From an uncultured Rickettsiales bacterium (GTDB lineage Bacteria; Pseudomonadota; Alphaproteobacteria; Rs-D84): DNA of 34,294 nucleotides. Shown in pieces: positions 5,628 to 13,701 of this stretch. Each line of letters opens with the position of its first letter. The stretch's first letter is position 1. The stretch is taken from assembly GCA_900546225.1 (NCBI GenBank), contig URBZ01000009.1, positions 1 to 34,294 of the forward strand. Reading direction: 5' to 3'. The translations under genes and the position numbers were made by a program. A model generated the notes under the pieces. That model was given only the letters and a program-made list of their open reading frames with translations, was not told the origin of the DNA and ran no database searches.

Positions 5628-7463
5628 TTTCAGCACAAAATGCACACTGTATTGCGGTTTTTTGTCCGCACCCAATGCCGCACGTACGACCTTGTTCGAT
5701 GCAACCTGAACCGCACGGGTCAGATTGTCGCGGTCTTTGCGTTCGGTCTTGGTCAGGGCATCAATCGCCTTGGTGATTTCGATTTGAATCTGGCGTTTCA
5801 TAAATCCTGTTTCGTCGGTTTCAAAGATACCCGCACTGGATACCTCTGGCACGCCCTTCAAGAAACCACGTTTGTCGACCGGTAATGTTACAAATACCGC
5901 GCCGTTTGATGCGATTTTTTTACGGTTTTTATATACTTGGTCGTCGGCACTGCGTTCGGTTTCGCCCTCCATAACGACAAAGCCCGTTTCGATTGTTTCG
6001 CAAACGTACGGTTCGGCCCCGTCCGCCAATGCAATCATTTCACCATTGTGCACAACCATCATGTGTTTTGCACCACCGCGTTCCATTGCCATTTTACCAT
6101 TCAACATTTCGTTGATGTAATCACCGTGCATTGGCACAGAAACCTGTGGGTGAACCAAATCATAAAAGCGTTCAAATTCCGGACGCCCCGCGTGACCAGA
6201 CGCGTGCAGATGGTCTGTATCAAATATCGTGTGTGTTTTGATACCCATACGCGCCAGTTTGTTGTACAGGAACGAAACGTCCTGTTCGCGCCCTGGAATA
6301 ATAATGGAACTGAACAGAACCGTATCGGTTGGCATCAGTTTCATTTCTTTTACGTGGCCACGGCACAGACGTGTCAGCATTGCAAACTGTTCGCCCTGTG
6401 AACCGGTCAAGAATATCGCCTGTTTTTCTGCGGGCAAATCTTTGATTTCGCTGTGCAGATATACATCGTCTTTGCCCAGATAGCCAAATTCCATACCCAT
6501 TTCGCGAAATTCCGGCAGACCAACATATGGCACTGGGTTTGGATTGCTGCGTTCTTTGATTGCGGCAACACGACCAGCGGCATGCGCGGCCTCTGCAAAC
6601 ATTTTCATACGCGCGATTGAACGTGAATAACCCGTTACAATAACGCGGCCTGGGGCTTCTTGCATCAGGCGTGTGAATGTATCGCGAACCTGTGTTTCGG
6701 TGGTCTGTTTTTCCTGACGCGATGCCGATGTTGAATCGGACATACATGCCAACAATTTTGGATCAGACCCAATTTCGCGCAGACGTGCAAAATCCGTCGG
6801 TGCTTCAATCGGGTTATCGTCGTTGAATGTCCAGTCACCCGTGTGCAGGATTTTACCCGCTGGCGTTTTGATAATCAGCATCTGGGCCTCTGGCACAGAG
6901 TGCGATACGTGGAACGTTTCAACTTCAAACGGGTCTAATTTTAACGTTGCACCGTTATGGTCAAATACGACGATATCTTTTTCAGGGTTAAAATCTATTT
7001 CCATACCGCGGAATGTTTGGGTTAAAATTTCCGCAGGAAAACGGGTGCAGTAAATTGGCTTTCTGAATTTCGGCCAAATGTATTTCAATGCACCAATGTG
7101 GTCTTCGTGGCCGTGGGTAATAACGAAACCAATAACGTCTTTCTTGCGCTTTTCCAACCAAGTGGTGTCGCAGTATTGAACGTCGCCCGCGCCAATTTCT
7201 TCTTCCAGAAATCCCATACCGCAGTCAACAACCAGATATTTACCTTTGTATTTATACAGGTACATGTTCTGGCCAATATGTTCCAGACCGCCCAACGCCA
7301 TAAAGTATACTTTATCATCATTGGCATCATTTTCATGTTTGTTCATACCAGAAATCTTGGCGGGCTTTTTCGCAGCCGCGACAACTTTCTTTGGCTTTGC
7401 CGCGCGTGCCGGCTTTTTTTCTGCAACCGGTGCTTTTTCGGCTTTCTCTCTAACTTTTACCAT
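5625..7463 (-). CDS. Ribonuclease J family exo-/endoribonuclease with basic N-terminal extension
   Basis: This 612-residue protein has a metallo-beta-lactamase domain with the metal-binding motif H117-G-H119-E-D121-H122, followed by the beta-CASP region (TGSQGE, SSIIPGRE, HASGHAGRPE, PMHGDY) and a C-terminal dimerisation/RNA-contact domain. RNase J removes nucleotides 5' to 3' from mono-phosphorylated RNA and matures rRNA and mRNAs; alphaproteobacteria commonly use it. The protein is longer than the usual ~550 residues because of a Lys/Ala/Pro-rich, probably disordered N-terminus (residues 1-48). An AAAGGA site supports the start at 7463; an internal ATG at 7346 would remove the extension. 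A likely promoter lies about 140 nt upstream. Confidence 0.92.
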   Translation of the reverse strand: MVKVREKAEKAPVAEKKPARAAKPKKVVAAAKKPAKISGMNKHENDANDDKVYFMALGGLEHIGQNMYLYKYKGKYLVVDCGMGFLEEEIGAGDVQYCDTTWLEKRKKDVIGFVITHGHEDHIGALKYIWPKFRKPIYCTRFPAEILTQTFRGMEIDFNPEKDIVVFDHNGATLKLDPFEVETFHVSHSVPEAQMLIIKTPAGKILHTGDWTFNDDNPIEAPTDFARLREIGSDPKLLACMSDSTSASRQEKQTTETQVRDTFTRLMQEAPGRVIVTGYSRSIARMKMFAEAAHAAGRVAAIKERSNPNPVPYVGLPEFREMGMEFGYLGKDDVYLHSEIKDLPAEKQAIFLTGSQGEQFAMLTRLCRGHVKEMKLMPTDTVLFSSIIIPGREQDVSFLYNKLARMGIKTHTIFDTDHLHASGHAGRPEFERFYDLVHPQVSVPMHGDYINEMLNGKMAMERGGAKHMMVVHNGEMIALADGAEPYVCETIETGFVVMEGETERSADDQVYKNRKKIASNGAVFVTLPVDKRGFLKGVPEVSSAGIFETDETGFMKRQIQIEITKAIDALTKTERKDRDNLTRAVQVASNKVVRAALGADKKPQYSVHFVLK

Positions 7464-7772
7464 AATATAACAATCCTTTTGTTATGTTTAACATTTTCGC
7501 ACCACCACCACAATCCATTGCCAATAAAGCAACGCTTTATTTGTAGTGAATCTGGTGGCAGTGCAGTTTTAATCCCTATGCGGAATTGATACGTAAGCAA
7601 TTATAACACAGGGGAAATAGTTTTTCTAATCCAAAAATAATTCGGATTAAAATCCTCTCTCGCATATAATATCATAGTGCTTTTTCCCGTAAATGCAAGG
7701 GGTAAGTGCATTGCACAAAAAACACACCGCCCGATTGGGCGGCGTGTTTATATGAAACAAAATCAAATGATT
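7464..7772 (-). promoter_or_regulatory. RNase J upstream region: promoter, leader hairpin, and HU 3' region
   Basis: No gene is seen here. On the minus strand a -10 TATAAT (7605-7600) with a weak -35-like TTAGAA 18 bp upstream could start the RNase J transcript, giving a leader of about 130 nt. The leader holds a perfect AATAAAGC-GTT-GCTTTATT hairpin (7523-7541). RNase J mRNAs are often autoregulated through their 5' leader, so the hairpin may matter, but this is inference. The HU terminator lies at 7716-7750. Confidence 0.5.
7716..7750 (-). terminator. Terminator of the HU gene
   Basis: On the minus strand an AAACACGCCGCCC-AATC-GGGCGGTGTGTTT stem with one mismatch is followed by a T-run. 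It lies about 25 nt downstream of the HU stop codon. Confidence 0.9.
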
Positions 7773-8045
7773 TTAGTTCAAAGCGTCCTTCAATGCCTTG
7801 CCAGGTTTGAATTTTGGCTGTGTGGATGCTGGGATTTTAATAGCAGCACCTGTCTGAGGATTGCGGCCTGTTGTTGCTTTGCGTTTTGCAGTTGCAAATG
7901 TACCGAAACCAACCAGACGAACTTCGCCTTTCTTTTTCAGAACTTTTGTTACTGTGTTGATGAAAGAATCCAAGCAAGCAGCAGCAGTTGCTTTTGTAAC
8001 TTCTGCTTCATTTGCGATTGCTTCAATCAATTGCATTTTGTTCAT
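7773..8045 (-). CDS. HU family DNA-binding protein
   Basis: This is a 90-residue HU/IHF-type nucleoid protein. It has the N-terminal helical dimerisation part (MNKMQLIEAIANEAEVTKATAAACLD), the conserved VRLVGFGTFATAKRKATTGRNPQTG arm region and the terminal FKPGKALKDALN helix. The RxGRNPQTG arm intercalates into and bends DNA. It resembles HU more than IHF. It is monocistronic, with a good SD (AAAGGAGAAAC) before the ATG, a sigma70-type promoter at 8193-8221 and a terminator at 7716-7750. The roughly 140-nt untranslated leader leaves room for post-transcriptional control, though I see no recognisable regulatory structure in it. Confidence 0.95.
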   Translation of the reverse strand: MNKMQLIEAIANEAEVTKATAAACLDSFINTVTKVLKKKGEVRLVGFGTFATAKRKATTGRNPQTGAAIKIPASTQPKFKPGKALKDALN

Positions 8046-8192
8046 GTGTTTCTCCTTTCAATAATTTTTTAAGGTGTCCGACAGTTCCAAGGCAATGCCT
8101 GTGAAATATTCCGCAGGATTGCGCCACTTTTTAACTGACCACAACCGCAAGTGCTTGTATTCCACGGACATTGCCCGTACTGCTTATACGAA

Positions 8193-8221
8193 TCGTAGAG
8201 AATTGGGGGCTTTAAGTCAAG
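8193..8221 (-). promoter_or_regulatory. HU promoter
   Basis: On the minus strand a -35 box TTGACT (8221-8216), 17-bp spacer and -10 box TACGAT (8198-8193) are present. It is the best promoter match in the 8046-8273 gap, which otherwise contains only the HU leader and A/T-rich sequence. Confidence 0.7.
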
Positions 8222-8273
8222 AGTATATTTAATTTTTTGAAAATTTTATAAATATTGACAAAAATGATAAAAA

Positions 8274-8750
8274 TCAGTTGTGGACCGCGCTGGCCCGCAC
8301 GGCGCGTGCCCCAGGCGTGTTATTGTCGCACAGGACATATGAACTGGTGCTGCCGGTCAAGTGTACCTCGCGAAAATGATTCGGGGTCAACGCCATAATC
8401 AGAATGATTACCCCCGCCCAGAACCACATCTTGGTAAATGCCCATGGGTTCTTGAAACTCTCGCGCTTAAAAGAATCCTTTAACAAATTCTGGTACAGTG
8501 CCCAACCCCAACTGAACATCAGTATCATTGCGGCAAACAAAAATCCGATTGTGATTGAACGGGTAAATGGCATCAGTGCGCGGGCAACCGCGTCCCACGT
8601 GCCGCTGGCCACTGGACAAACATACAGCACATTTGCCGCCATGGATTCGGGTACGGCGACGGGCGTGCTGGCCCCAAATTGCAAATCAAACGACGTTATC
8701 AGCACAATCGCCGTCAGCATCACAATCGCAAATAACATCGTTGGTTTCAT
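8274..8750 (-). CDS. Small integral membrane protein of unknown function
   Basis: This 158-residue protein has three hydrophobic segments: about residues 5-22 (signal anchor or cleavable signal), 65-87 (IGFLFAAMILMFSWGWALY) and 109-123 (MWFWAGVIILIMAL). A ~40-residue exported loop with one cysteine lies between the first two, and there is a C-terminal tail with one cysteine. The size and layout vaguely recall VirB2/TrbC-type pilin precursors or small type IV secretion membrane subunits, but no motif supports this. It is a single gene between HU and a divergent glycosyltransferase-like gene. I do not recognise the family. Confidence 0.7.
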   Translation of the reverse strand: MKPTMLFAIVMLTAIVLITSFDLQFGASTPVAVPESMAANVLYVCPVASGTWDAVARALMPFTRSITIGFLFAAMILMFSWGWALYQNLLKDSFKRESFKNPWAFTKMWFWAGVIILIMALTPNHFREVHLTGSTSSYVLCDNNTPGARAVRASAVHN

Positions 8751-8836
8751 AATCTCTGCATTCCCTTTATATTCTTATTATATCATAAATAACTAATAAA
8801 TTGCAATTTCAGAAACATTGAATTACTATTTATTAC

Positions 8837-9655
8837 ATGTTCGGGAAAAAGTACAATCTTGTTGTTGGTTTGACCACATTTGATGTGAATATGCTGCACA
8901 TATCTGTGCCGGCGTTGGGCAAACTGGGCAAAAAGTTTCTGCTGATTGTACATAATGATAATCCAACTGTAACCATCACCCGTCACCAGATTCGCGCATT
9001 GGGGTATCATGGCGACGTTCGCATTATAAACAGTGCGGAAAACGTCGGCACATTTATGGCGCGTATGGCAATAGTTTCCGCCGCGTTGCGTGATGCGCCA
9101 TCGGCGGAATGGATTGTGTTCTGTGACGATGATGATATTTTAACAGATATTGATATTCCACGCGTATCGCCCGATAATTTCGCCGTGGTGCGTAATATGG
9201 CGGTGGTGCGTCATCGCGTGTCCGACCTGTTGCGTGTTATGCGCGATGCGAACGACATCACGATTGATGACAAAAACGTCGTTCTGGTGCGTCCGCATAT
9301 GGGGTTCGTCGGTACGCCGATACGTATCAGTGCACTGGCGGGGCTGATGTCGGTGCTGCACGGTGCGATTGATGATATTCGCCGTATTGATGACGATATG
9401 GACTATTGCCCGCCGTACGATGCAATAATGTGGACAATGCTGAACACGTATGTACGATTCGTGAACCCTGATGCCGTGCCTATTTATATGGACAGGGTGG
9501 GGTACGTTGCAATCAAATTGGACACCGCGACAATTAAATATGGCCGCGCAGGCATGCCGGCACGTGCCGCACGTGATCATTATGCCCGCGCGGTTGCACG
9601 TTTTGACGCGGTTTTGCGCGCGGCATTGGCCGCCCCTGTGGGGCACGATAAATAA
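8837..9655 (+). CDS. Putative glycosyltransferase (GT-A fold, family-2-like)
   Basis: This 272-residue protein starts with a hydrophobic beta-strand and T/F motif (YNLVVGLTTFDV), then LLIVHNDNP and INSAENVGTF segments, then a metal/nucleotide-sugar-binding acidic run in WIVFCDDDDIL (about residues 95-105). This order is that of family-2 GT-A glycosyltransferases, which transfer sugars from nucleotide-sugars. The middle and C-terminal parts are divergent and acceptor-specific. It stands alone rather than in a polysaccharide cluster, so the acceptor is unknown. The ATG at 8837 is the only start before the first strand, and the ribosome binding site is weak. Confidence 0.6.
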   Translation: MFGKKYNLVVGLTTFDVNMLHISVPALGKLGKKFLLIVHNDNPTVTITRHQIRALGYHGDVRIINSAENVGTFMARMAIVSAALRDAPSAEWIVFCDDDDILTDIDIPRVSPDNFAVVRNMAVVRHRVSDLLRVMRDANDITIDDKNVVLVRPHMGFVGTPIRISALAGLMSVLHGAIDDIRRIDDDMDYCPPYDAIMWTMLNTYVRFVNPDAVPIYMDRVGYVAIKLDTATIKYGRAGMPARAARDHYARAVARFDAVLRAALAAPVGHDK

Positions 9656-9743
9656 TTTTTCATATTACTTTTTTGAACAAATATGTGTTGCAAGGGGGCA
9701 ATAATATTTATAGAATTGCACCGAAATTCAATGGGGAAAAACA

Positions 9744-11798
9744 ATGAAATATAATGAAATTCGTAAAACATTCTTGGATTATTTTGAATCGCATGGCCAT
9801 AAAATCGTGCCATCGGCGTCACTGATTCCAAACGACCCGACATTGCTGTTCACGGTCGCCGGTATGGTTCCATGGAAGGGGATTTTACAGGGCGCAGAAC
9901 CAGCATTTGCACCACGCGTTGCCGACGTCCAGAAATGCATTCGTGCGGGCGGCAAACACAACGATTTGGACGAGGTTGGCTTTGACGGGCGTCATCATAC
10001 ATTCTTTGAAATGGTGGGCAACTGGTCTTTTGGTGATTATTTCAAGGCGGGCGCGATTGAAATGTCGTGGGATTTGCTGACAAACGTATTGAAACTTGAT
10101 CCCGCGAAATTGCGCGTAACCACACACACGTCTGACGAAGAGGCCACCGAACTGTGGCGCAAAATCGCCGGCAAAGATGCAATTCGCTTGGGCGACCACG
10201 ATAACTGGTGGTCGGCGGGCGATACCGGCCCATGTGGCCCATGCACTGAAATATTCTATGATTTTGGCGATGATATTGCAAACGAAGATGACCGTTGGGT
10301 TGAAATCTGGAATGACGTATTTATGCAGTTTGATCGTGATGCAAACGGCAATCTGACGCCACTGCCAAAACAGAACGTTGATACCGGTGGTGGTCTGGAA
10401 CGCTGGGCTGCAATGATGCAGGGCAAAACAGATAACTATGATACAGACCTGTTCGTGAACCTGAAACGCGCGGTCAGCGATGTAACCCACGTCGCCGAAA
10501 CGCCTGAAAATGTTTCCAGTTTCAAGGTTATTACCGACCACCTGCGTGCAGTTGGCTTTGCGGTTGCTGATGGTGTAATTCCATCAAATACCGATCGCGG
10601 TTATGTAATTCGTCGTATATTGCGTCGTGCGATGCGTCATGGACAACTGTTGGGTCATCGTGGCGCATTACTGTCTGAATTGTATCCAGCATTGGTTCGT
10701 GAAATGGGGGGCGCATACCCAGAACTGGCGCGTGAACAATCCCGCGTGGTGGAAATTATTCGCAACGAAGAAAACGCATTTGCAGACATGCTGCAAAACG
10801 GTATGAAATTGTTGGAAAACGAATTGCCAAAATTGAACAATAACGTATTACCAGGGGATGTGGCATTCAAACTGTTCGACACATACGGTTTCCCATTGGA
10901 TTTGACGCAAATGATTCTGCGCGACAGAAATATTGACGTTGACGTCGCTGGGTTCGAACGCGCCATGACCGAACAAAAGGAACGCAGTCGTGCCGACACC
11001 AAGGGCACACGTACCCTGTGGGAATCCCAGAATTTACCAGCAACCGACGACAGTGCAAAATATGCGCCAAACGCAGAAATGGAATCAACCGTTCTGGGGA
11101 TTCTGCGCGATGGCGAATTTGTTAAATCGGCCAACGCCGGCGACGCGGTAGAGGTTGCATTGGACAAAACAAATTTCTATGGCACACAGGGCGGTCAGGT
11201 TGGCGACAGTGGTGAAATCCTGCGCGATGGCGCATCTGTCATGACCGTGACCGAGGCCGCACGTGCCGACAATGTCGTTATTCACAAGGGTACATTGACC
11301 GGCAACCTGTCGGTTGGCGATACGGTGAAAACCGCAATCAACGCATCTGTTCGTGCCCAGACCACACGCGCACACACCGCAACACACCTGTTGCAGGCGG
11401 CGTTGCAGCATGTCTTGAACCAAGATGTGCACCAGCGTGGGTCAAAGGTTTCGCCTGATTCCGTACGTTTTGACTTCTCGTTCGGGCGTGCAATGACAGA
11501 TGACGAAAAACATGCTGTCGAAGAACTGGTAAATAAATGGATTGCGGCCGATATGCCGGTTGCCCACGAAGAAATGTCGCTGGACGCGGCGCGTGCCAAG
11601 GGCGCAACCGCATTGTTTAACGAAAAATACGGTGACACGGTCAAGGTTATTACGGCTGGTGATGTATCGTGTGAATTATGTGGTGGAACACATGTGTATC
11701 ATACGGGCGAAATATTAAAGGCACGTGTGAACAAAGAAAAATCCATCAGCAGTGGTATTCGTCGTATCACAATGTCTGTTGGAACATTGGCAGAATAA
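9744..11798 (+). CDS. alaS: Alanyl-tRNA synthetase lacking the C-Ala domain
   Basis: This 684-residue class II synthetase charges tRNA-Ala and edits Ser/Gly-tRNA-Ala. The catalytic core is intact (KCIRAGGKHNDLDEVG, RHHTFFEMVGNWSFGDYF, VDTGGGLERW, SNTDRGYVIRRILRRA). The editing domain is intact too, with the zinc-binding THTATHLLQ motif and CELCGGTH. The protein stops directly after the editing domain (ISSGIRRITMSVGTLAE). Usual bacterial AlaRS runs on for roughly 170-190 residues as the C-Ala domain, which helps in tRNA binding and dimerisation. A strong terminator directly follows the stop, and no remnant of C-Ala appears in other frames, so this looks like a stable shortening rather than a recent frameshift. 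A GGGGAAAAAC site precedes the ATG. Confidence 0.95.
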   Translation: MKYNEIRKTFLDYFESHGHKIVPSASLIPNDPTLLFTVAGMVPWKGILQGAEPAFAPRVADVQKCIRAGGKHNDLDEVGFDGRHHTFFEMVGNWSFGDYFKAGAIEMSWDLLTNVLKLDPAKLRVTTHTSDEEATELWRKIAGKDAIRLGDHDNWWSAGDTGPCGPCTEIFYDFGDDIANEDDRWVEIWNDVFMQFDRDANGNLTPLPKQNVDTGGGLERWAAMMQGKTDNYDTDLFVNLKRAVSDVTHVAETPENVSSFKVITDHLRAVGFAVADGVIPSNTDRGYVIRRILRRAMRHGQLLGHRGALLSELYPALVREMGGAYPELAREQSRVVEIIRNEENAFADMLQNGMKLLENELPKLNNNVLPGDVAFKLFDTYGFPLDLTQMILRDRNIDVDVAGFERAMTEQKERSRADTKGTRTLWESQNLPATDDSAKYAPNAEMESTVLGILRDGEFVKSANAGDAVEVALDKTNFYGTQGGQVGDSGEILRDGASVMTVTEAARADNVVIHKGTLTGNLSVGDTVKTAINASVRAQTTRAHTATHLLQAALQHVLNQDVHQRGSKVSPDSVRFDFSFGRAMTDDEKHAVEELVNKWIAADMPVAHEEMSLDAARAKGATALFNEKYGDTVKVITAGDVSCELCGGTHVYHTGEILKARVNKEKSISSGIRRITMSVGTLAE

Positions 11799-11824
11799 AA
11801 AACGGGGCATCGCCCCGTTTTTTT
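11797..11824. terminator. alaS terminator
   Basis: The CGGGGC-ATC-GCCCCG stem (11803-11817) is flanked by A and T tracts and directly overlaps the alaS stop. Confidence 0.92.
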
Positions 11825-11825
11825 A

Positions 11826-11957
11826 TTCCCCTCCCGTGTGGGGGTGTCGCACGCAAGTGCGACAGGGAGGGTACTAGTCAGTGATATAGTGATTCAGTGA
11901 TTTAGTTTTATAATACTTGTACATATCATTTGAACTTTGCACTTTGAACTCTGAACT
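11826..11957. repeat. Cruciform-type repeat and short tandem repeats between alaS and metK
   Basis: An outer CCCTCCC/GGGAGGG stem encloses a GTCGCAC-GCAA-GTGCGAC hairpin (11826-11871); near copies lie at 34161-34206 and, partly, at 31513-31565. It is followed by AGTGATNTAGTGATT-type short repeats (about 11878-11905) and CTTTGAAC-type repeats (about 11930-11957). No coding region is seen. Confidence 0.7.
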
Positions 11958-12959
11958 TTACACTAACCCATCACGGCACAGATTCGCAAACACCGGCGCA
12001 TCCAATCCCAACATTGGAATCAAAACGCTGGGGCGGGCATCAACAGTGATATTGCGTGTTGTCACAACGCCATCTGTTATTGTCTTTGCCACCGCACTGG
12101 GTAAATCGCCGCGCCCAATGCACGACGACAGATACACAAAGCATTCGTCATTGTCGCCCAGGTTTTGAATCGCCAACGCCCGTGCAAAAATGTTCAGGGT
12201 AACATCGGCCTTGGACGCGTCTTTTGTCCATGGACTGCCACCACCAACAGGGCACGCGGTTGAATAAAAATCACACGCCAATTTGCGACCCGTTATACCA
12301 CAATCGGCAATTGACGCATGATATGTATATCGTCCCGTGCCGTTGATAATTATGTGCCGTGGGCGCGCGCCCAATGTGCGCACGACAAAATCTGTTAAAT
12401 CGGTGTCACGTAACATCGGAATTGCAACAATCGCGGTGTCAATCGTGCCATCGTCGTCCAACGTGATTTGTGTTTTGATGTCCAGCCCCAGCGTGTCTGA
12501 ATCGCGCGCCAACCCGTACAGTGCGCGGTTTAATTTCCGTGCCAGATACAGTTCGCGATTTATATGCCCCGTGCCCCGACACGCATACCCCACAAAGACC
12601 CCTTGGTCGCCCCAACCATCGCGCATCACGCCACGGTTGATGTCGGGTGATTGAACGCCAATCATATTTATGATTTCAATTTGGTCGGGGTTGATTGTGC
12701 AGTCACCCCACCGCGTGGCATAGTCGCGGGTATAACCAATTTCCGCCAACGCGTCAATCACGTATGTCCGCACGTTGTCCAGTTTAACGTGCCCTGTGAT
12801 TTCGCCGCCCAGTGCGACGGTGTTGTTTTTTATCATGACCTCGACCGCGTATTTTACGTGCTGGTCTTGTTCAATCATTCTGTCCAAAATATAACTGGAA
12901 ATATAGTCGGCAATTTTATCAGGGTGTCCAAGCGACACCGCTTCCGCAGTTTTCTGCAT
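11958..12959 (-). CDS. metK: S-adenosylmethionine synthase, compact divergent form
   Basis: This 333-residue protein is shorter than the usual ~385. It makes SAM from methionine and ATP. Recognisable parts are the N-terminal GHPDKIADYISSYILD motif (His and Asp for ATP/Mg), GWGDQGVFVGYAC, DCGITGRKLACD (Asp, Arg and Lys retained) and GGGSPWTKDASKAD, corresponding to the classic GGGAFSGKDPxKVD loop with both lysines kept. The segment after GDQG differs from the usual TPELMP-type stretch, and the C-terminus is short. A strong AAGGAG site lies 7 nt before the ATG and within a SAM-II-like leader structure, which supports both the start and SAM feedback control. An enzyme using a related substrate cannot be excluded. 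Confidence 0.88.
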   Translation of the reverse strand: MQKTAEAVSLGHPDKIADYISSYILDRMIEQDQHVKYAVEVMIKNNTVALGGEITGHVKLDNVRTYVIDALAEIGYTRDYATRWGDCTINPDQIEIINMIGVQSPDINRGVMRDGWGDQGVFVGYACRGTGHINRELYLARKLNRALYGLARDSDTLGLDIKTQITLDDDGTIDTAIVAIPMLRDTDLTDFVVRTLGARPRHIIINGTGRYTYHASIADCGITGRKLACDFYSTACPVGGGSPWTKDASKADVTLNIFARALAIQNLGDNDECFVYLSSCIGRGDLPSAVAKTITDGVVTTRNITVDARPSVLIPMLGLDAPVFANLCRDGLV

Positions 12960-12965
12960 TTTTTC

Positions 12966-13015
12966 ACTCCTTGTTTAGTCCGCTGTTGTGGGACAAGTCA
13001 GGTTAAATCCACATT
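12966..13015 (-). promoter_or_regulatory. SAM-II-like riboswitch upstream of metK
   Basis: Reading the minus strand: stem TGTGG (13013-13009) pairs with CCACA (12991-12987). Directly after the 5' strand comes GATTTAACC (13009-13001), which matches, as far as I recall, the conserved loop of SAM-II riboswitches. The loop segment CTTGT (12997-12993) can pair with ACAAG (12974-12970), which overlaps the SD AAGGAG (12972-12967). A CTAAA-CAAGG stretch resembles the conserved 3' element GCTAAAAAGG. An H-type pseudoknot that masks the SD is the known SAM-II mechanism. Position (before metK) and alphaproteobacterial context fit. Confidence 0.6.
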
Positions 13016-13088
13016 GACGCCACCGTTATTGATAACGCCGATATAATATTTTATCTTTATACGTAAAAAGTCAAGAGACAAAAAATGC

Positions 13089-13117
13089 TTTACATATTTT
13101 TTAATATTTTTTAATAT
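13089..13117 (+). promoter_or_regulatory. Promoter of the Lys-rich EF-hand protein gene
   Basis: A -35 box TTTACA (13089-13094), 17-bp spacer and -10 box TAATAT (13112-13117) are followed by SD AAGGAAGG before the ATG at 13146. On the opposite strand a TTGACT (13074-13069) with TAAAAT 15 nt away may drive metK. Confidence 0.6.
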
Positions 13118-13145
13118 TGCACTGTCAACAACAAAGGAAGGAAAA

Positions 13146-13655
13146 ATGGCACAAAAAACAGTTAAAAAGACACCTGCAAAGAAAGTTGCAGCGGTCAAAA
13201 AAGCACCTGTGAAAAAAGCGGTTGCCGCGAAAGTTGCACCTGCTAAAAAAACAGTTGCCAAGAAAACAGTTGCTAAAAAAGCAGCCGCCCCAGAATTGAA
13301 ACCAGTTATCGTCGCTGCCCCAGAAACACACGAATGCGGCTGTGGCAAGAATTGCCCATGTGGCTGCAAATGTGGTTGCCGTGGCGTTCGTTTCTTCAAG
13401 AAATTCGTTGTCATTCTGATTGTGTTTGCGTTGGGTTTTGTTGCAGCAAAAATGTGCTGCGGTGGCCCACGTCCAACATTTGTGAATGGCTGCATGGACG
13501 TTGCGTCCGTTAAATGCCCAAAATTGCAAAACGCATTGCCAATGATGGATATGGACAACGACGGCTGCATTACCAAGGCAGAGTTCAAGGCGTTCAAGCA
13601 CCAGATGCGTCGCGCCGCAGTTGAACAAGAAGTTCAATCTGAAATCGCAGAATAA
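13146..13655 (+). CDS. Lys/Ala-rich, Cys-cluster, single-TM, EF-hand protein
   Basis: This 169-residue protein combines four distinct parts. Residues 1-48 are a basic KTPAKK/VAKK-type repeat region like histone-H1-like or HU C-terminal tails. Residues 62-79 hold a dense cysteine cluster (C64, C66, C70, C72, C74, C76, C78), suited to metal or Fe-S binding. Residues 87-103 form one membrane segment. Residues 135-146 form a canonical EF-hand loop (D135, D137, D139, G140, I142, E146). The basic start and the flanking RFFKK before the TM suggest that the basic and Cys parts lie in the cytoplasm and the EF-hand in the periplasm. Function unknown; a link between membrane and nucleic acid responding to calcium is speculation. 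It has its own promoter and terminator. Confidence 0.8.
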   Translation: MAQKTVKKTPAKKVAAVKKAPVKKAVAAKVAPAKKTVAKKTVAKKAAAPELKPVIVAAPETHECGCGKNCPCGCKCGCRGVRFFKKFVVILIVFALGFVAAKMCCGGPRPTFVNGCMDVASVKCPKLQNALPMMDMDNDGCITKAEFKAFKHQMRRAAVEQEVQSEIAE

Positions 13656-13682
13656 AAAACGGGGCATCGCCCCGTTTTTTAT
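13654..13682. terminator. Bidirectional terminator core (CGGGGC/GCCCCG)
   Basis: The CGGGGC-ATC-GCCCCG stem (13660-13674) is flanked by A and T tracts and serves the convergent genes 13146-13655 and 13702-14232. Confidence 0.92.
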
Positions 13683-13701
13683 CAGAACATAATACACATT
13701 T

